Origin: Helianthus annuus
Taxonomy: Eukaryota > Streptophyta > Magnoliopsida > Asterales > Asteraceae
Assembly (NCBI RefSeq): GCF_002127325.2
Contig: NC_035433.2
Location: 83,581,267 to 83,645,266, forward strand
DNA length: 64,000 nucleotides
Direction: 5' to 3'
This document shows positions 10,576 to 20,874 of the stretch, in pieces (the first letter of the stretch is position 1; each line of letters starts with the position of its first letter). The notes under the pieces are model-generated. The model ran no database searches. It was not told where the DNA came from and saw nothing but the letters and a program-made list of their open reading frames with translations. A program made the position numbers and the translations under genes.

Positions 10576-13084
10576 ATGCATCATACTCGGAATTCCGAGA
10601 AATCATCACCATTAGTGTTCGACCCGGAGATTGAGAGGACATTGAAGCATAAAAAGAGAGTACTACATCGGGAGAACAAGATTCTTCAATCACCAACATC
10701 AACACTCAAGGCAATGGAGAACTCAGCGACTTCGGAGAAACAACCGCAAAACCCACTTCCACAACAACAATTCTCACCAACACCTACCCATCCTTCACCA
10801 AACACTACCATACCACCACCACAGTCTACACAACCTACTTCTACATCTCCAGTACCATCATTCTCAACCTTTTCCCCAAACCTTGATAACATTCAACCAA
10901 CTTCTACCCAAGCAACATATCTTCAACACCCAACTACGACCCAGACTGTTAATTTATAGCAGTCCTCTCCTTACATTAGGATCATTCCTGATGACACTCC
11001 ATTACCGAGTCAAACTCAAGCACCTAATGCAACATCAATTCCGCCAGCCGCCCGACCAGTTATTTCACAGCAAAGTCAGCCAATGCCAAATCTTTATAGA
11101 TCGGCCATTTCTGATCAAGGAAATAATTCAGGGGAATTCGACGATGGCTATGAGGAATATGATAACTACGTGGGTCAAAACAAGAGATAAATGGTCAATA
11201 CGGGTATCTACGAGAGGCAAACAGTTGGGGCAGGTGGATTCGAAAGAGTCAATCAAGGGAATGTAGGGTATCAACAATATGTGCAACCAACGACAATACA
11301 ATAACAGATACCGCAACAATATCATCAACCTGACCCACTCAATCAGCAGCCTGCTCCGAGAAGGCCGGTGGTGGACATTCCATTACCACTGCCGATACCT
11401 CAGATGCAGGGTCAGGCAAGACCGCTGCCACGAAACCTACACCGACCGGTGATTTTACCGGAAGGAATTCCACGAAGAAATAATCAAGGTCCAGTTCGAG
11501 GTATAGAGAGCCACTTCAGGCCTGCTATAGTTAACAACCCATCACCGGTTGTGATTCCGCAACTACAAGGAGGGCGGTCATTCGAAGTACGAACACAATC
11601 AGTTTCCAGTCTGCCTAAGTTTCATGGTCACGCACATGAAGAACCATATCTACACATTGCTGCATATGATGCACGTTGCAACACAATCAGCAGCCAAGGG
11701 TTCTCAGTTGATGATGTGAAATTGGTACTTTTCCAATTCACATTTGAAGACAAAGCACAGCAATGGTTTCATTCGCTACCGTCAGCTTCGATCTTCACAT
11801 GGGGCGAAATGCAGCAACAATTTTTAGATGAGTTCTATACTCATTTGCGTACTAACCATGGTTGTAAAACAAGGTTTCCGAGGCCGAGTACTCCCCGAGT
11901 AGTCGCTACAAGGCAGGCTGCCGAGGCGACTTTCTTTGACTCCGCCTAATTACTCGGAATCGGTCAAACGCAGTCAACCTAGGCCAAAATCATATCTAGT
12001 AGGTCAACTCGGGCCGAGTTTGACTTAAACAATAATAAAACATAATTTCTATGCCTATCATATTAAATAATGAATATCATTTTCACGTATTTTGTTATAG
12101 ATATTGGTAAATTTATGTTATTTGACATATATTTAATTTCTAAAAACTAATTTCTTTATAAGTTAACATGTCCGAGTACTCTCCGCCTACGCCGAGTACT
12201 CTCAACTCCCCAGTCGACCGACTAGGGAGCGCCTAACGACTTTTGCAACCATGGTACTAACAATGCAAGGAAGGATATTCGAGGGTTTCGACAACAGCCC
12301 GGTGAGTTATTTCACGAAGCGTTCAATCGTTTCAAATGATGCTCAAGAACTGTCCACATCATGAGATATATTTGTGGGAGCTTATTAATACATTCCACAA
12401 AGGCCTAACAGATGAAGATGCCAGGGATGTAAATTCGATATCCAATGGTACTTTCGGAACGAATTACGAAGATGATTATTGGGAATATTTGGAAAGAACC
12501 GCAAGGGCATCAAAGCGCAAGGCTCAATCTTCTAGAAGTACACGACAATCGGTAGTGAGAGCGGTGGACAATCCACCAGATTTTAGTGGACAATACTCGT
12601 TGTGCGGTCATTGTGGGGATATAGGGCACATCGGTGATCAGTGCCCTAATATAATTGGTAAGCAGGATGATGTGAATATGCTGCAAAGTAGTGGGAACAG
12701 GTATTCGGGTTCCCAAGGCAACAATCAGTATTACCAGCCCCGAAATCAAAATAACTATCAATGGGAAAATAACGTTGGTTATCAAAGGAACTACCAGCAA
12801 GGTAATGGTCAGGTGAATAATGATATGATGGAGATGTTAAAAGCAATTCAACTTGATTTACAAAATCAAAGGCTTGAATTGAAAATCTTGCTCAAAAGGA
12901 GGAGATGCGAGATAAAGTCGTTCAATCATTAACCACACAAATGGCCCAACTTGCAACCGTTGTGAAGGAGCTGAAGCAACAACAAGGGAAGCTGCCAAGT
13001 GATACTCAACCAAACCCCAAGAATCAACGGAGCACATTGATCAGTGGGGTAAATCCAGTTCCTAATAATACTTGTTATGATAAT
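10576..13084 (+). pseudogene. E1 gag (broken)
   Basis: The start MHHTRNSEKSSPLVFDPEIE resembles the E2 gag start. A Pro/Gln/Thr-rich N-terminal region is followed by the capsid-like domain (FSVDDVKLVLFQFTFEDKAQ, near 11710) and a CCHC zinc knuckle CGHCGDIGHIGDQC near 12605. Breaks are stops at 10957-10959, 11188-11190 and 11302-11304, the MITE at 11857-12253, a frame change before 12336 and another near 12900. Gag would form the virus-like particle that packages the RNA. The frame continues into the protease part at 33971 when E2 is removed. Confidence 0.85.
11857..12253. mobile_element. hAT-type MITE in E1 gag
   Basis: 397 bp with terminal inverted repeats CATGGTTGTAAAA / TTTTGCAACCATG and a perfect 8-bp target duplication GTACTAAC (11849-11856 and 12254-12261). 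The 8-bp duplication and CA...TG ends point to a hAT transposase. No coding capacity. It contains repeated GCCGAGTACTC words near both ends. Confidence 0.9.
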
Positions 13085-14351
13085 TGACGGGTGGTCCATT
13101 GGACAACCCTTAAGTGGTTTAAAAAGATTAAAATCCCATACTTTACTTGATTATTTGCTTGAACTTGGTAACTATGAGTTGTTTGGTTTTGCAGATATTA
13201 AAGTGCATAAAATATGCCTTTATGATGATTAAATGGAAGTTGCAAGAAGAAGAAACGAGTTTGAGAACTCAAGATGCAACAAACAAAACAAAGAAGAAAA
13301 GTTCAGTCATCACCGTAACCTACGACACCTGCCATAGGTTACAGCACCCACTTGTGCATTTTTGTCCGCAGTAAAACAGTATATTGTCACCGTAAAAGAA
13401 CCCTAGGCGCCGTAGCCTACGGCTGGCGCCGTAGGTTACGACCCTGTGTTGACTTTGAAGATCATATTGCCTGCCGTAAGCTACGGCAGGTGGCGTAGCT
13501 TACGGTGCCGACTGATGCAAACTTGTAACTCCTTCATTTATTGTCATTGTTGAGGGGATTTATGGTGTCTTATCATTGTTTTCGGTTACACTTGATTGGT
13601 GAACGATTTTGGGAGCAAGTTTAGAGACTTTGGAAGAAGAACACTATCTTTATCCTTAGTTTTTGTTGCTTTGATCTTGATGAACAATAATACTTTTGTG
13701 ATGATGTTATTCCAAGCCATGAGTGGCTAAGTACATTATGGTCATCTTTAGTTGAAGGTTTGTGGAGACTATTGTGTTTGCTTTCATATATCTAGAATGG
13801 TAAATTGAACTTATGTTTTGTTTACCATGGTGTGTTCTTATTTGTTTGTAAATTGTTGATGCTTATGATTATTCTTCTTTGAAACCATACGTTCTTGGTG
13901 CCGGTGGCAATCGAGATATCATGGGTAGAACTAGGATTGGGTAAGGGTCAATTGGTCATCGGGTAACAACCTCACGTTCTAGGAATCTGAGTACTTAGTT
14001 CCCTTTTATCACAACAAGTAATTGCACATGAACTATGTCTATGTAGTTCTTTCTAGTGAATGATAGCACAAACGTTGAAGCAAACCGGAAACTAAAGGTG
14101 GTCATTATTCTCTAACTTGTTTACAACCAAACTTTTCTTTTGCAATTTATTTAGTTAAATTTAGTTCTAAAACCAATTCACTCAAATCAACTTTTGAATT
14201 TTACTTTACTTGCAATTAGTTTAATTTTAGGTAAGTTAGATAATCTTCTAAATAACACATATTCCACAAACTCCCTGTGTTCGATACCCACTTACCGCTA
14301 GCTATTAGTAGTAATTAGATTAAATTTGATTGTGACCACGACATCACGTCA
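13085..14351 (+). repeat. E2 5' LTR
   Basis: 1267 bp, TGACGGGTGG to ACATCACGTCA. It has the same length as the 3' copy, with roughly 25-30 differences counted by eye, several of them in the palindromes. Confidence 0.93.
13313..13506. repeat. E2 paired palindrome array (5' LTR, mutated copy)
   Basis: Same positions as the array at 32927-33120 in the 3' LTR. Several G-to-A type changes have weakened the palindromes, for example CCTACGACACCTGCCATAGG in the first pair. Confidence 0.8.
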
Positions 14352-14356
14352 AATTT

Positions 14357-14373
14357 TGGCACCGTTGCCGGGG
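14357..14373 (+). other. E2 primer binding site (tRNA-Asp, one mismatch)
   Basis: TGGCACCGTTGCCGGGG, 5 bp after the LTR. It differs at one base from the tRNA-Asp complement found in E1 and E3. Confidence 0.85.
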
Positions 14374-14467
14374 AGTAGTGCGCAACGTGTGTTATTTGTG
14401 TTCTTTTTAAGTTTGTTATTTTTCTGGTTTACGCTGGGTGTGTTAGTGTGCAGGTATTTACAGGTGC

Positions 14468-14749
14468 ATGCGTACTAGAAGCTCTCATAAGCTTTCACCA
14501 TTAGCATTTGATCCGGAAATCGAACGAACGTTGCAAGCAAACATAATTTTGTTAAGGGAAAACACAATTAGCGGTTCACCAACAACACCAATTACACCGA
14601 TTACCGCTGAGATACATGGATCCACCACCACCACCACCACCTACTACGGGTGAGCCTGTACCACCGTTTATACCAACATCCACTCAACCTTCACCAAATA
14701 CCACCATTCCAACCACTACCACCGAACCCACTTTACTTCATAATGTTAC
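14468..14749 (+). pseudogene. E2 gag, N-terminal part
   Basis: Begins MRTRSSHKLSPLAFDPEIE, homologous to the E1 gag start. A 1-bp shift near 14610 moves the reading into a Pro/Thr-rich frame that reaches the E3 insertion. After removal of E3 and one GTTAC this second frame is continuous with the gag part that begins at 22569. Confidence 0.8.
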
Positions 14750-14999
14750 TGATGTGTGTAAAATGCAACATATAAATCACATCAATTAAGGCATAAAACT
14801 AACCCTTTTTAAGTACTAATGTTGGAAAAAGAGTGTTTTTGTCTTCCTTTTGTATTTTCAGGATGAAATGAGCTCAAAATCACAAAAGAAGCAAAAAGAC
14901 AACTAATTATACCATAAAATACAAGAAAAGGAACAAAAGTGGACTGCCCGGACCCTCAACGGCACCTCCCAAGGCAAAGGAGAAGAAACAGAGTCTGAA

Positions 15000-15217
15000 C
15001 ACGCCCCGTGTCCAGCGAACACGGGGGCGTGCCCAGGAAGCAGCAGAAAAGACAAACTAGTAGAAGCTTCCATTGCCCACCACGGGGCCGTGTCCAGCGA
15101 GCACGGGGGCGTGGTGAAAGTACAGCAGGCGCATTAATTGTAATTCGCAATTACAATTAATGAAGTGAGAGAATGTCAGACGGGCACGGGGCCGTGTCCA
15201 GCGGACACGGGGCCGTG
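15000..15217. repeat. E3 paired palindrome array (5' LTR U3)
   Basis: Three pairs of CACGG-N-CCGTG palindromes: 15000-15010 with 15020-15031, 15081-15092 with 15102-15113, and 15185-15196 with 15206-15217. Centres in each pair are 20.5-21 bp apart. The array ends 20 bp before the TATA box. Confidence 0.88.
15132..15162. repeat. Perfect 31-bp AT hairpin in the E3 LTR
   Basis: CATTAATTGTAATT and its reverse complement are separated by CGC. The arms are 14 bp and perfect. The same site is at 21257-21287 in the 3' LTR and, with one mismatch, at 2264-2294 in the solo LTR. It lies between palindrome pairs two and three. Confidence 0.85.
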
Positions 15218-15236
15218 TCCAGCCTTCTGTTCAGCC

Positions 15237-15245
15237 TATAAATAG
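15237..15245 (+). promoter_or_regulatory. TATA box of the E3 5' LTR
   Basis: TATAAATAG directly downstream of the palindrome array. It is the probable start of element transcription. Confidence 0.65.
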
Positions 15246-16444
15246 AGGAGCTTGGCTTCATTCTCTCTCATCCCTTGGCACACCACCTCTCTCACACCTC
15301 ATCCACCACCCACCACCATCATAACACCATCATCCACCACCATCATCCATTGTCCATCGTAGAGTGTGTGAGTCGTCTCGGGATCCAAGATTGATCGTAA
15401 GAGTTCTTGACAATCAAGGCCATGTTTGCCTAAGTCTCTTACATCACTTGGTGAAGACAAGTGTTTAGTATAATACTTTTTATTTTTAATCTTTTGCACT
15501 TTTTATTTGGTTTTGTATTAATGACTTTAATAACTAGTTACTTATGTTGAAGGTGATCTTTCCTTATCGTTTGTCCGTGGTGTCTTGGCATTATTTTACT
15601 GTCTATATAAAATAAAAGATTTTCACCATTCATATCTCCACGGTCTATATGGAGATATGTTGGCTACCTGGTCAGGGGTTAAGGGAACGGTTTGGTAAGG
15701 GTCTTGCCCTTGTTCTGCGTTTAGAGGTCCTGCTTGGGACCTGGGTCAAATTTAGTAGGATCTCCTTCAATGCCCATAGGTATTGGATGGCGGGGATCCA
15801 AACTCTTTGACCCCCTCATAAGTTAACTACTATTAATACTATAACCCGGCTATTTAGGACTGTATCCCTGCTGACTCAGACTACTTAGCCGAGGGTAACG
15901 TCACCGCCAAAAGCGGGGCCTACCATAATTTGCATTAATAACTTAATTCATTATCTTTCAATAATCCGACCCTTTAGGATTGTATCCTTGCCGACTCAAA
16001 CTACTGGGTTGAGGGTAACGTCGCCTTCAAAAGAGGGGCCTACTACAATAACTAAGATAATCTCTTAAACAAGTGGAAAAGTGCGAAAATAATCAAAGGT
16101 TATACTAATACACGTGTCGGATCCAAGTGATTCATCTTGTCTATCTGTTTTTATTTTTATTTTCAGCATTTAGTTAGTTTTTATTTTTCTTAGTTTAAAA
16201 CATTTTTCTAACTTTTTGATTTGATTAGACGTTGAGGATAAACCAGTACTAAAAGCTCTTGTGTCCTTGGACGACCTCGGTATCTTACCAACACTATACT
16301 ACGTCCACGATGGGTGCACTTGCCCATATGTGTGTTTAGTGTTAGTGAATATCGTGTTTTATAAATTTAAAACTTGGCTAAAAGTGTAAAAATGGCTTAA
16401 ATACTCATCAAAAATAATACTACACTTCACGCACATCAAGTTTT

Positions 16445-16461
16445 TGGCGCCGTTGCCGGGG
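16445..16461 (+). other. E3 primer binding site (tRNA-Asp)
   Basis: TGGCGCCGTTGCCGGGG lies 6 bp after the LTR and is a perfect tRNA-Asp complement. Confidence 0.92.
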
Positions 16462-16567
16462 ACACAAGGATTTTAAGAAAGTTAGGAATCAACGGCCTAA
16501 TCATATTTTTATTTTTCTTTAATTTTTTTAGGATTTTTCTTAGATTTTCAGCTTCCGCAGAGCTCAG

Positions 16568-16765
16568 CACGGGGCCGTGCCTGGTCGGACACGGGCCGTG
16601 CTCAGCAACGTTACTGGCAGTTTTTGTTTTTCAAGTTACAGAAGGCTGACCACGGGGCCGTGCCGGTGCAACACGGGGCCGTGTCCAACTTCCAGTAACT
16701 GGGATCTGAAAAACAATCACTGTAATTCCGACCACGGGGCCGTGTTCGCTCAACACGGGGCCGTG
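16568..16765. repeat. E3 leader palindrome array
   Basis: Three pairs: 16568-16579 with 16590-16600, 16651-16662 with 16672-16683, and 16733-16744 with 16754-16765. Spacing within pairs is 21-21.5 bp and pairs follow each other about every 82 bp. They sit in the transcribed leader between the primer site and the gag start. Confidence 0.88.
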
Positions 16766-16839
16766 GTGAACCTTCTGACCAACATTCTTTTCTGTTTTTA
16801 TTGCAGGACTTGGAACCCGACGCCATCCTCACATAGTGT

Positions 16840-19071
16840 ATGAGCTCCAGTTCCAATAAAGACATAAAGGAACCGCTAGAAGAACCCGAACGCTTTCTCA
16901 GAAAAAGGTTAAAAGCCAAAAACCAAGAGAAGGTTTCGGGTGATCCACCCCCAATGGCGGACCAACGTACCCTTATAGATTATCTACGGCCCACCGTAGG
17001 TAATCTAGGCGCCGCTATCAATGCTCCGAATGTCGAAGCCAATAACTTCAAACTTCGACCGCATTTGATACAAATGCTCCAAAACTCCGCAACCTTCCAC
17101 GGGCTTGCGGACGAGGATCCTCATCTACATATAACTAATTTCTTAGAAATATGTGATGCCTTTCGGATCAATGGAGCATCAAACGACGCCATCCGCCTCC
17201 GTATGTTTCCATTTTCACTAAAAGACCGAGCGAAAGCTTGGCTCAACACCCTCCCAGCTGGATCGGTAAACACCTGGGATGAACTAGCCCAAAAGTTTCT
17301 ATATAAGTATTTTCCTCCTTCTAAAACTGCTAAATTAATGGCTGAAATTAATACATACTCACAAGAGGACGGGGAATCCTTATATGAAACATGGGAAAGG
17401 TTCAAGGAGCTATTACGCAAGTGTCCCCATCACGGCCTCGCAATATGGCAACAAGTATCCACTTTCTACAATGGATTGTTGCCACACACTAGGCAGAAAC
17501 TTGATTCTAGCTCCGGGGGACTTTTAGGTAATCGACGCCCACACGAAATATATAATCAGATTGAGGAAATTGCTCAAACCAATTTTCAATGGCACACTCC
17601 CCGGGGAAATAAGTCTATCGCCCCGGGCGCCCATAAGGTCGACGAAAGCACCTCTTTACAAGCCCAAATCGAGGCCCTTTCTTCAAAAATAAAAAAATTA
17701 GAAATGACAAAAACAGTCTTGGTTATGGCTTGTGAAGGGTGTGGTGGGTCACATGAAAATTGGAGTTGCATGAAAGAAACGGACGATCAGCAAGAAATGG
17801 TAAACTACATTGACAATAGACCTAGGCCGTCGGGTCCTCCAACGGGAACTTACAACCAAGGATGGCGAAACCACCCAAACCTTGGTTGGAGGGAAACCGG
17901 CAATAGTAGTAACCAACAAACCCAACGAACAAACTTTCAGCAATCAAGAAATGAGTCACAAAATTTCACTCAACAACAAGGTGGACGAGAAAGGCTCGAA
18001 GATACTATATCTCGCCTCGTCTCCGACACTGATAAGAAAAACTCGGAGAGATTTCTACAATTAGAATCTAATTTTAGGAATCAACAAGCTAGCATTCAAA
18101 ACATAGAAAAACAAATAAATCAACTAGCACAAAATTTTTCCGAGAGACCGCAAGGCGCATTACCTAGCAATACCGAAACAAACCCAAAGGCGCAAGTTCA
18201 CCTCATCACACTACGAAACCGCACCGTGGGGCCTGCAGAAGTACCTCCACCAACGGAAGAAACAATGCCAACACATCTGCAAGAAAAGAACTCTCCCCCA
18301 TCACCAGAGCCTACCAAGGCTCCTCGAGTTCCGTACCCCGGTAAGTTAATTCGTCAAAAGACCAATGAGCAGTTCGCAAAATTCGAAAGTCTGTTAAAAC
18401 AGTTGCATGTCAATATTCCTTTTATCGAAGTCCTAACCCAAATGCCCAAATATTCTAAATTTATGAGGGACTTCCTTACACATAAAAAGAAAATTGAAAA
18501 TTTGCAATTAGTTAATTTAGGCGAAGAATGCTCTGCCCTCGTACTCAATAAACTACCCCAAAAGAAAATCGATCCCGGAAGTTTCACGATTCCATGCTCA
18601 ATAGGGGAATCACCCGTTCGCAATGCCTTGGCCGACTTAGGGGCTAGCATTAACCTCATGCCCTCATCGATGTTCAAAAGGCTTGGCTTGGGAACCACGA
18701 GCCCTACAAAAATAAGCATACAACTCGCTGATCGATCAGTCAAGTTCCTACAAGGTGTCATCGAGAATGTCTTGGTAAGGGTAAGCAGATTCGTTTATCC
18801 AGTTGACTTTGTCATACTCGACATGGAGGAAGACACCGAGGTCCCCCTTATCCTAGGGAGACCCTTCCTTGCCACAGCACAAGCAGTGGTAGACATGAAT
18901 GACGAGACACTGACTTTGAGGTATGGGGACGATGAGGTGAAGTTCGGAGTTGGGAAGAAAATAGAGGACGACGACCCAGTCAATTACATGAAGGTTATTG
19001 ATTCAAGCTTGGATGCCGCTCTCCGACGGTGTAACTTGGGAAGCAAGGCACTCCACTCAGAAGATATATAA
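16840..19071 (+). CDS. E3 Gag-protease polyprotein (743 aa, intact)
   Basis: A single uninterrupted frame. Residues about 70-230 form the retrotransposon Gag capsid domain (DAIRLRMFPFSLKDRAKAWL, then KCPHHGLAIWQQVSTFYNGL). A zinc knuckle CEGCGGSHENWSC lies near residue 300; its third spacing is 3 rather than the usual 4. A Gln/Asn-rich stretch follows, then an aspartic protease around residues 580-690 with the active site ADLGASINLMP and the later ILGRPFLATA. The frame then stops at 19071 just where reverse transcriptase would begin in a full element. Gag forms the particle and the protease matures it. The intact frame among broken neighbours fits a young, recently mobile copy. Confidence 0.93.
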   Translation: MSSSSNKDIKEPLEEPERFLRKRLKAKNQEKVSGDPPPMADQRTLIDYLRPTVGNLGAAINAPNVEANNFKLRPHLIQMLQNSATFHGLADEDPHLHITNFLEICDAFRINGASNDAIRLRMFPFSLKDRAKAWLNTLPAGSVNTWDELAQKFLYKYFPPSKTAKLMAEINTYSQEDGESLYETWERFKELLRKCPHHGLAIWQQVSTFYNGLLPHTRQKLDSSSGGLLGNRRPHEIYNQIEEIAQTNFQWHTPRGNKSIAPGAHKVDESTSLQAQIEALSSKIKKLEMTKTVLVMACEGCGGSHENWSCMKETDDQQEMVNYIDNRPRPSGPPTGTYNQGWRNHPNLGWRETGNSSNQQTQRTNFQQSRNESQNFTQQQGGRERLEDTISRLVSDTDKKNSERFLQLESNFRNQQASIQNIEKQINQLAQNFSERPQGALPSNTETNPKAQVHLITLRNRTVGPAEVPPPTEETMPTHLQEKNSPPSPEPTKAPRVPYPGKLIRQKTNEQFAKFESLLKQLHVNIPFIEVLTQMPKYSKFMRDFLTHKKKIENLQLVNLGEECSALVLNKLPQKKIDPGSFTIPCSIGESPVRNALADLGASINLMPSSMFKRLGLGTTSPTKISIQLADRSVKFLQGVIENVLVRVSRFVYPVDFVILDMEEDTEVPLILGRPFLATAQAVVDMNDETLTLRYGDDEVKFGVGKKIEDDDPVNYMKVIDSSLDAALRRCNLGSKALHSEDI

Positions 19072-19285
19072 CCGGGAATCGGGTCTAGCCAAGGACCCTT
19101 ATAAACGTGGCGCACCACGGAGGCATTCCGCGGATCTATCCTTAGTTTAGTTTAGTTTAATCTTTTAGTTTTTGCAGAATAAAACACACTCATGGTGGTA
19201 ATGGATGAAAAAGGGAACGAGAAAAATGGAACCATGCACGAAGAACAGAGCAACCCGACAAAAATCTCCATCACAGAAGGCTCAA

Positions 19286-19469
19286 CACGGGCCGTGCCCA
19301 ACCAACACGGCCCCGTGCTGAGCCCCTGCAGAAAATCACCCAGTTCAGGTAACTGGACACGGGCCGTGTTCAGCGGACACGCCCCCGTGTCCAGGCTTCT
19401 GTTTCAATTCTGTAATTTTTGTTACTGGCACTTGACCACGGGGCCGTGCCCGGTGAACACGGGGCCGTG
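19286..19469. repeat. E3 post-gag palindrome array
   Basis: Three pairs: 19286-19296 with 19306-19317, 19358-19368 with 19378-19389, and 19437-19448 with 19458-19469. Within-pair spacing is 20.5-21 bp. This mirrors the leader array on the other side of gag. Confidence 0.88.
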
Positions 19470-19548
19470 TCCAGGATGCCAGTAATATAAATCTTTGCTT
19501 TTTAACCCACTTTTATACATTCTAATCAACCAAAAACCTTATTTTTGG

Positions 19549-19568
19549 ACACATTGAGGACAATGTGT
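19549..19568. repeat. E3 internal hairpin before a polypurine-like run
   Basis: ACACATTG-AGGA-CAATGTGT, perfect 8-bp arms, followed within 6 bp by AAGTGTGGGGGGGGGG (from 19575). Confidence 0.85.
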
Positions 19569-20833
19569 AATTTAAGTGTGGGGGGGGGGGATGCTAAAAC
19601 CTTGAAATTTTGCAAAATCCTAAACACAAGCCTTACACAAAACTCTATTGGAACCGCTAAACACCCCAAATTTTTTTTCAATAACTTTTTCATTTTTTTT
19701 ATTTACTTGTCTTAGTTTAAGTTGGGAATAACAAGTTCTAAAAAGGTTATATTTTTACAAGTTTACAACCGATAGCGTCGTGATAAAAAGGAACCAACAT
19801 AAGAAAATTATGAAACGGTATAACAAGTCTAGTTTAAAATTCGATTATATATGCTTGGTCACATTAAAAACCCATTCCCACAAAAGTGAGTTTTGAGCCT
19901 TTATTGAGCATAAAAATACACATATTTAGATTAAAAGCTCATTTTTCGTTTCTTGTGTGAATAGCCGCTCGGTCCTTACAAATCTAGAACTTGCCATGAC
20001 GATACATTCCCGGTCCTTACCAACTTAAACCCAAGTAAGTAAATGATGGAGGCATTAGGACTAACCATTTTTTTTTTCAAAACCATTATTTTTCATTTTT
20101 TTTACCTACCCAAAATCCCCCTAGATAGCCCCTTTGAGCCTAAACCTTTCATTTCATTACCCCAAAACCCTTTTTACCCACCAAAAACCTTTTTATTTAT
20201 TTTTTTAACAAGTTCGCTTTTTCGTAAACTCACCTTTTTATGTGACGATTGAAAAAAAAATAAAAAAAATAATAATATATGATGATGAAGTCAAAAACAA
20301 ACAAAAGCTATAAAAGCTTGTTTGGAGAAATACTTCAAAATAAAAAAAATAAAAAAAAGTCACTAAAAACAAGGTACTTCACGAAAACCGACGCTTGTTA
20401 CGATTTTCGCCCTTTTTACTAACCACTAACCAACCACCCACCTTTAAACCCAAGCCTTCACCCAAAAAGTCCTCTTGATACTTACAAAGGTAAAAAGTTA
20501 AAAAGGAGGAGGATTGATTGCTTGGCAAGCCTATGGAAGACGTAAGTTCCGTGCCGCTCTCGAGTGATTCACTAAAATATACACCTTCGGCCGAGTGTTG
20601 AGTGATCTCCCGTGAGGTATGTGAACTTGTATATAAATGGAATTTTAATAAGGCATGCTATGCCCAAATAAGTAATTCATCTTATGAAACGTTCAAAATA
20701 AATCATAACGAATAGGATTGTAAATAAATAAAAATAAAACCTATAAAAACCTTGGATTCCCGACACTCTAGGACAAGCTAAAAAACTTCTCTTCTACCTA
20801 TTCCATTTGGGAGTGTAAGCCACATTTAAAGAG

Positions 20834-20874
20834 TTTTGCTTGAGGACAAGCAAAAGTTCAAGTGTGGGGGTATT
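20834..20874 (+). other. E3 hairpin and polypurine tract at the 3' LTR
   Basis: TTTTGCTTG-AGGA-CAAGCAAAA (20834-20855) has perfect 9-bp arms. It is followed by AAGTGTGGGGG and TATT, after which the 3' LTR begins at 20875. Confidence 0.88.

Larger units (their letters stand above)
14750..16438 (+). repeat. E3 5' LTR
   Basis: TGATGTGTG to GCACATCA. About a dozen single-base differences from the 3' LTR were seen by eye and no indels, which marks a recent insertion. Confidence 0.95.
19072..20874 (+). other. E3 3' non-coding region
   Basis: About 1.8 kb with no credible gene. It holds the third palindrome array, two hairpins with AGGA loops, two polypurine-like AAGTGTGGGG sites, long T-rich stretches (19670-20220) and A-rich stretches. 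It occupies the place where pol would be. Confidence 0.8.
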
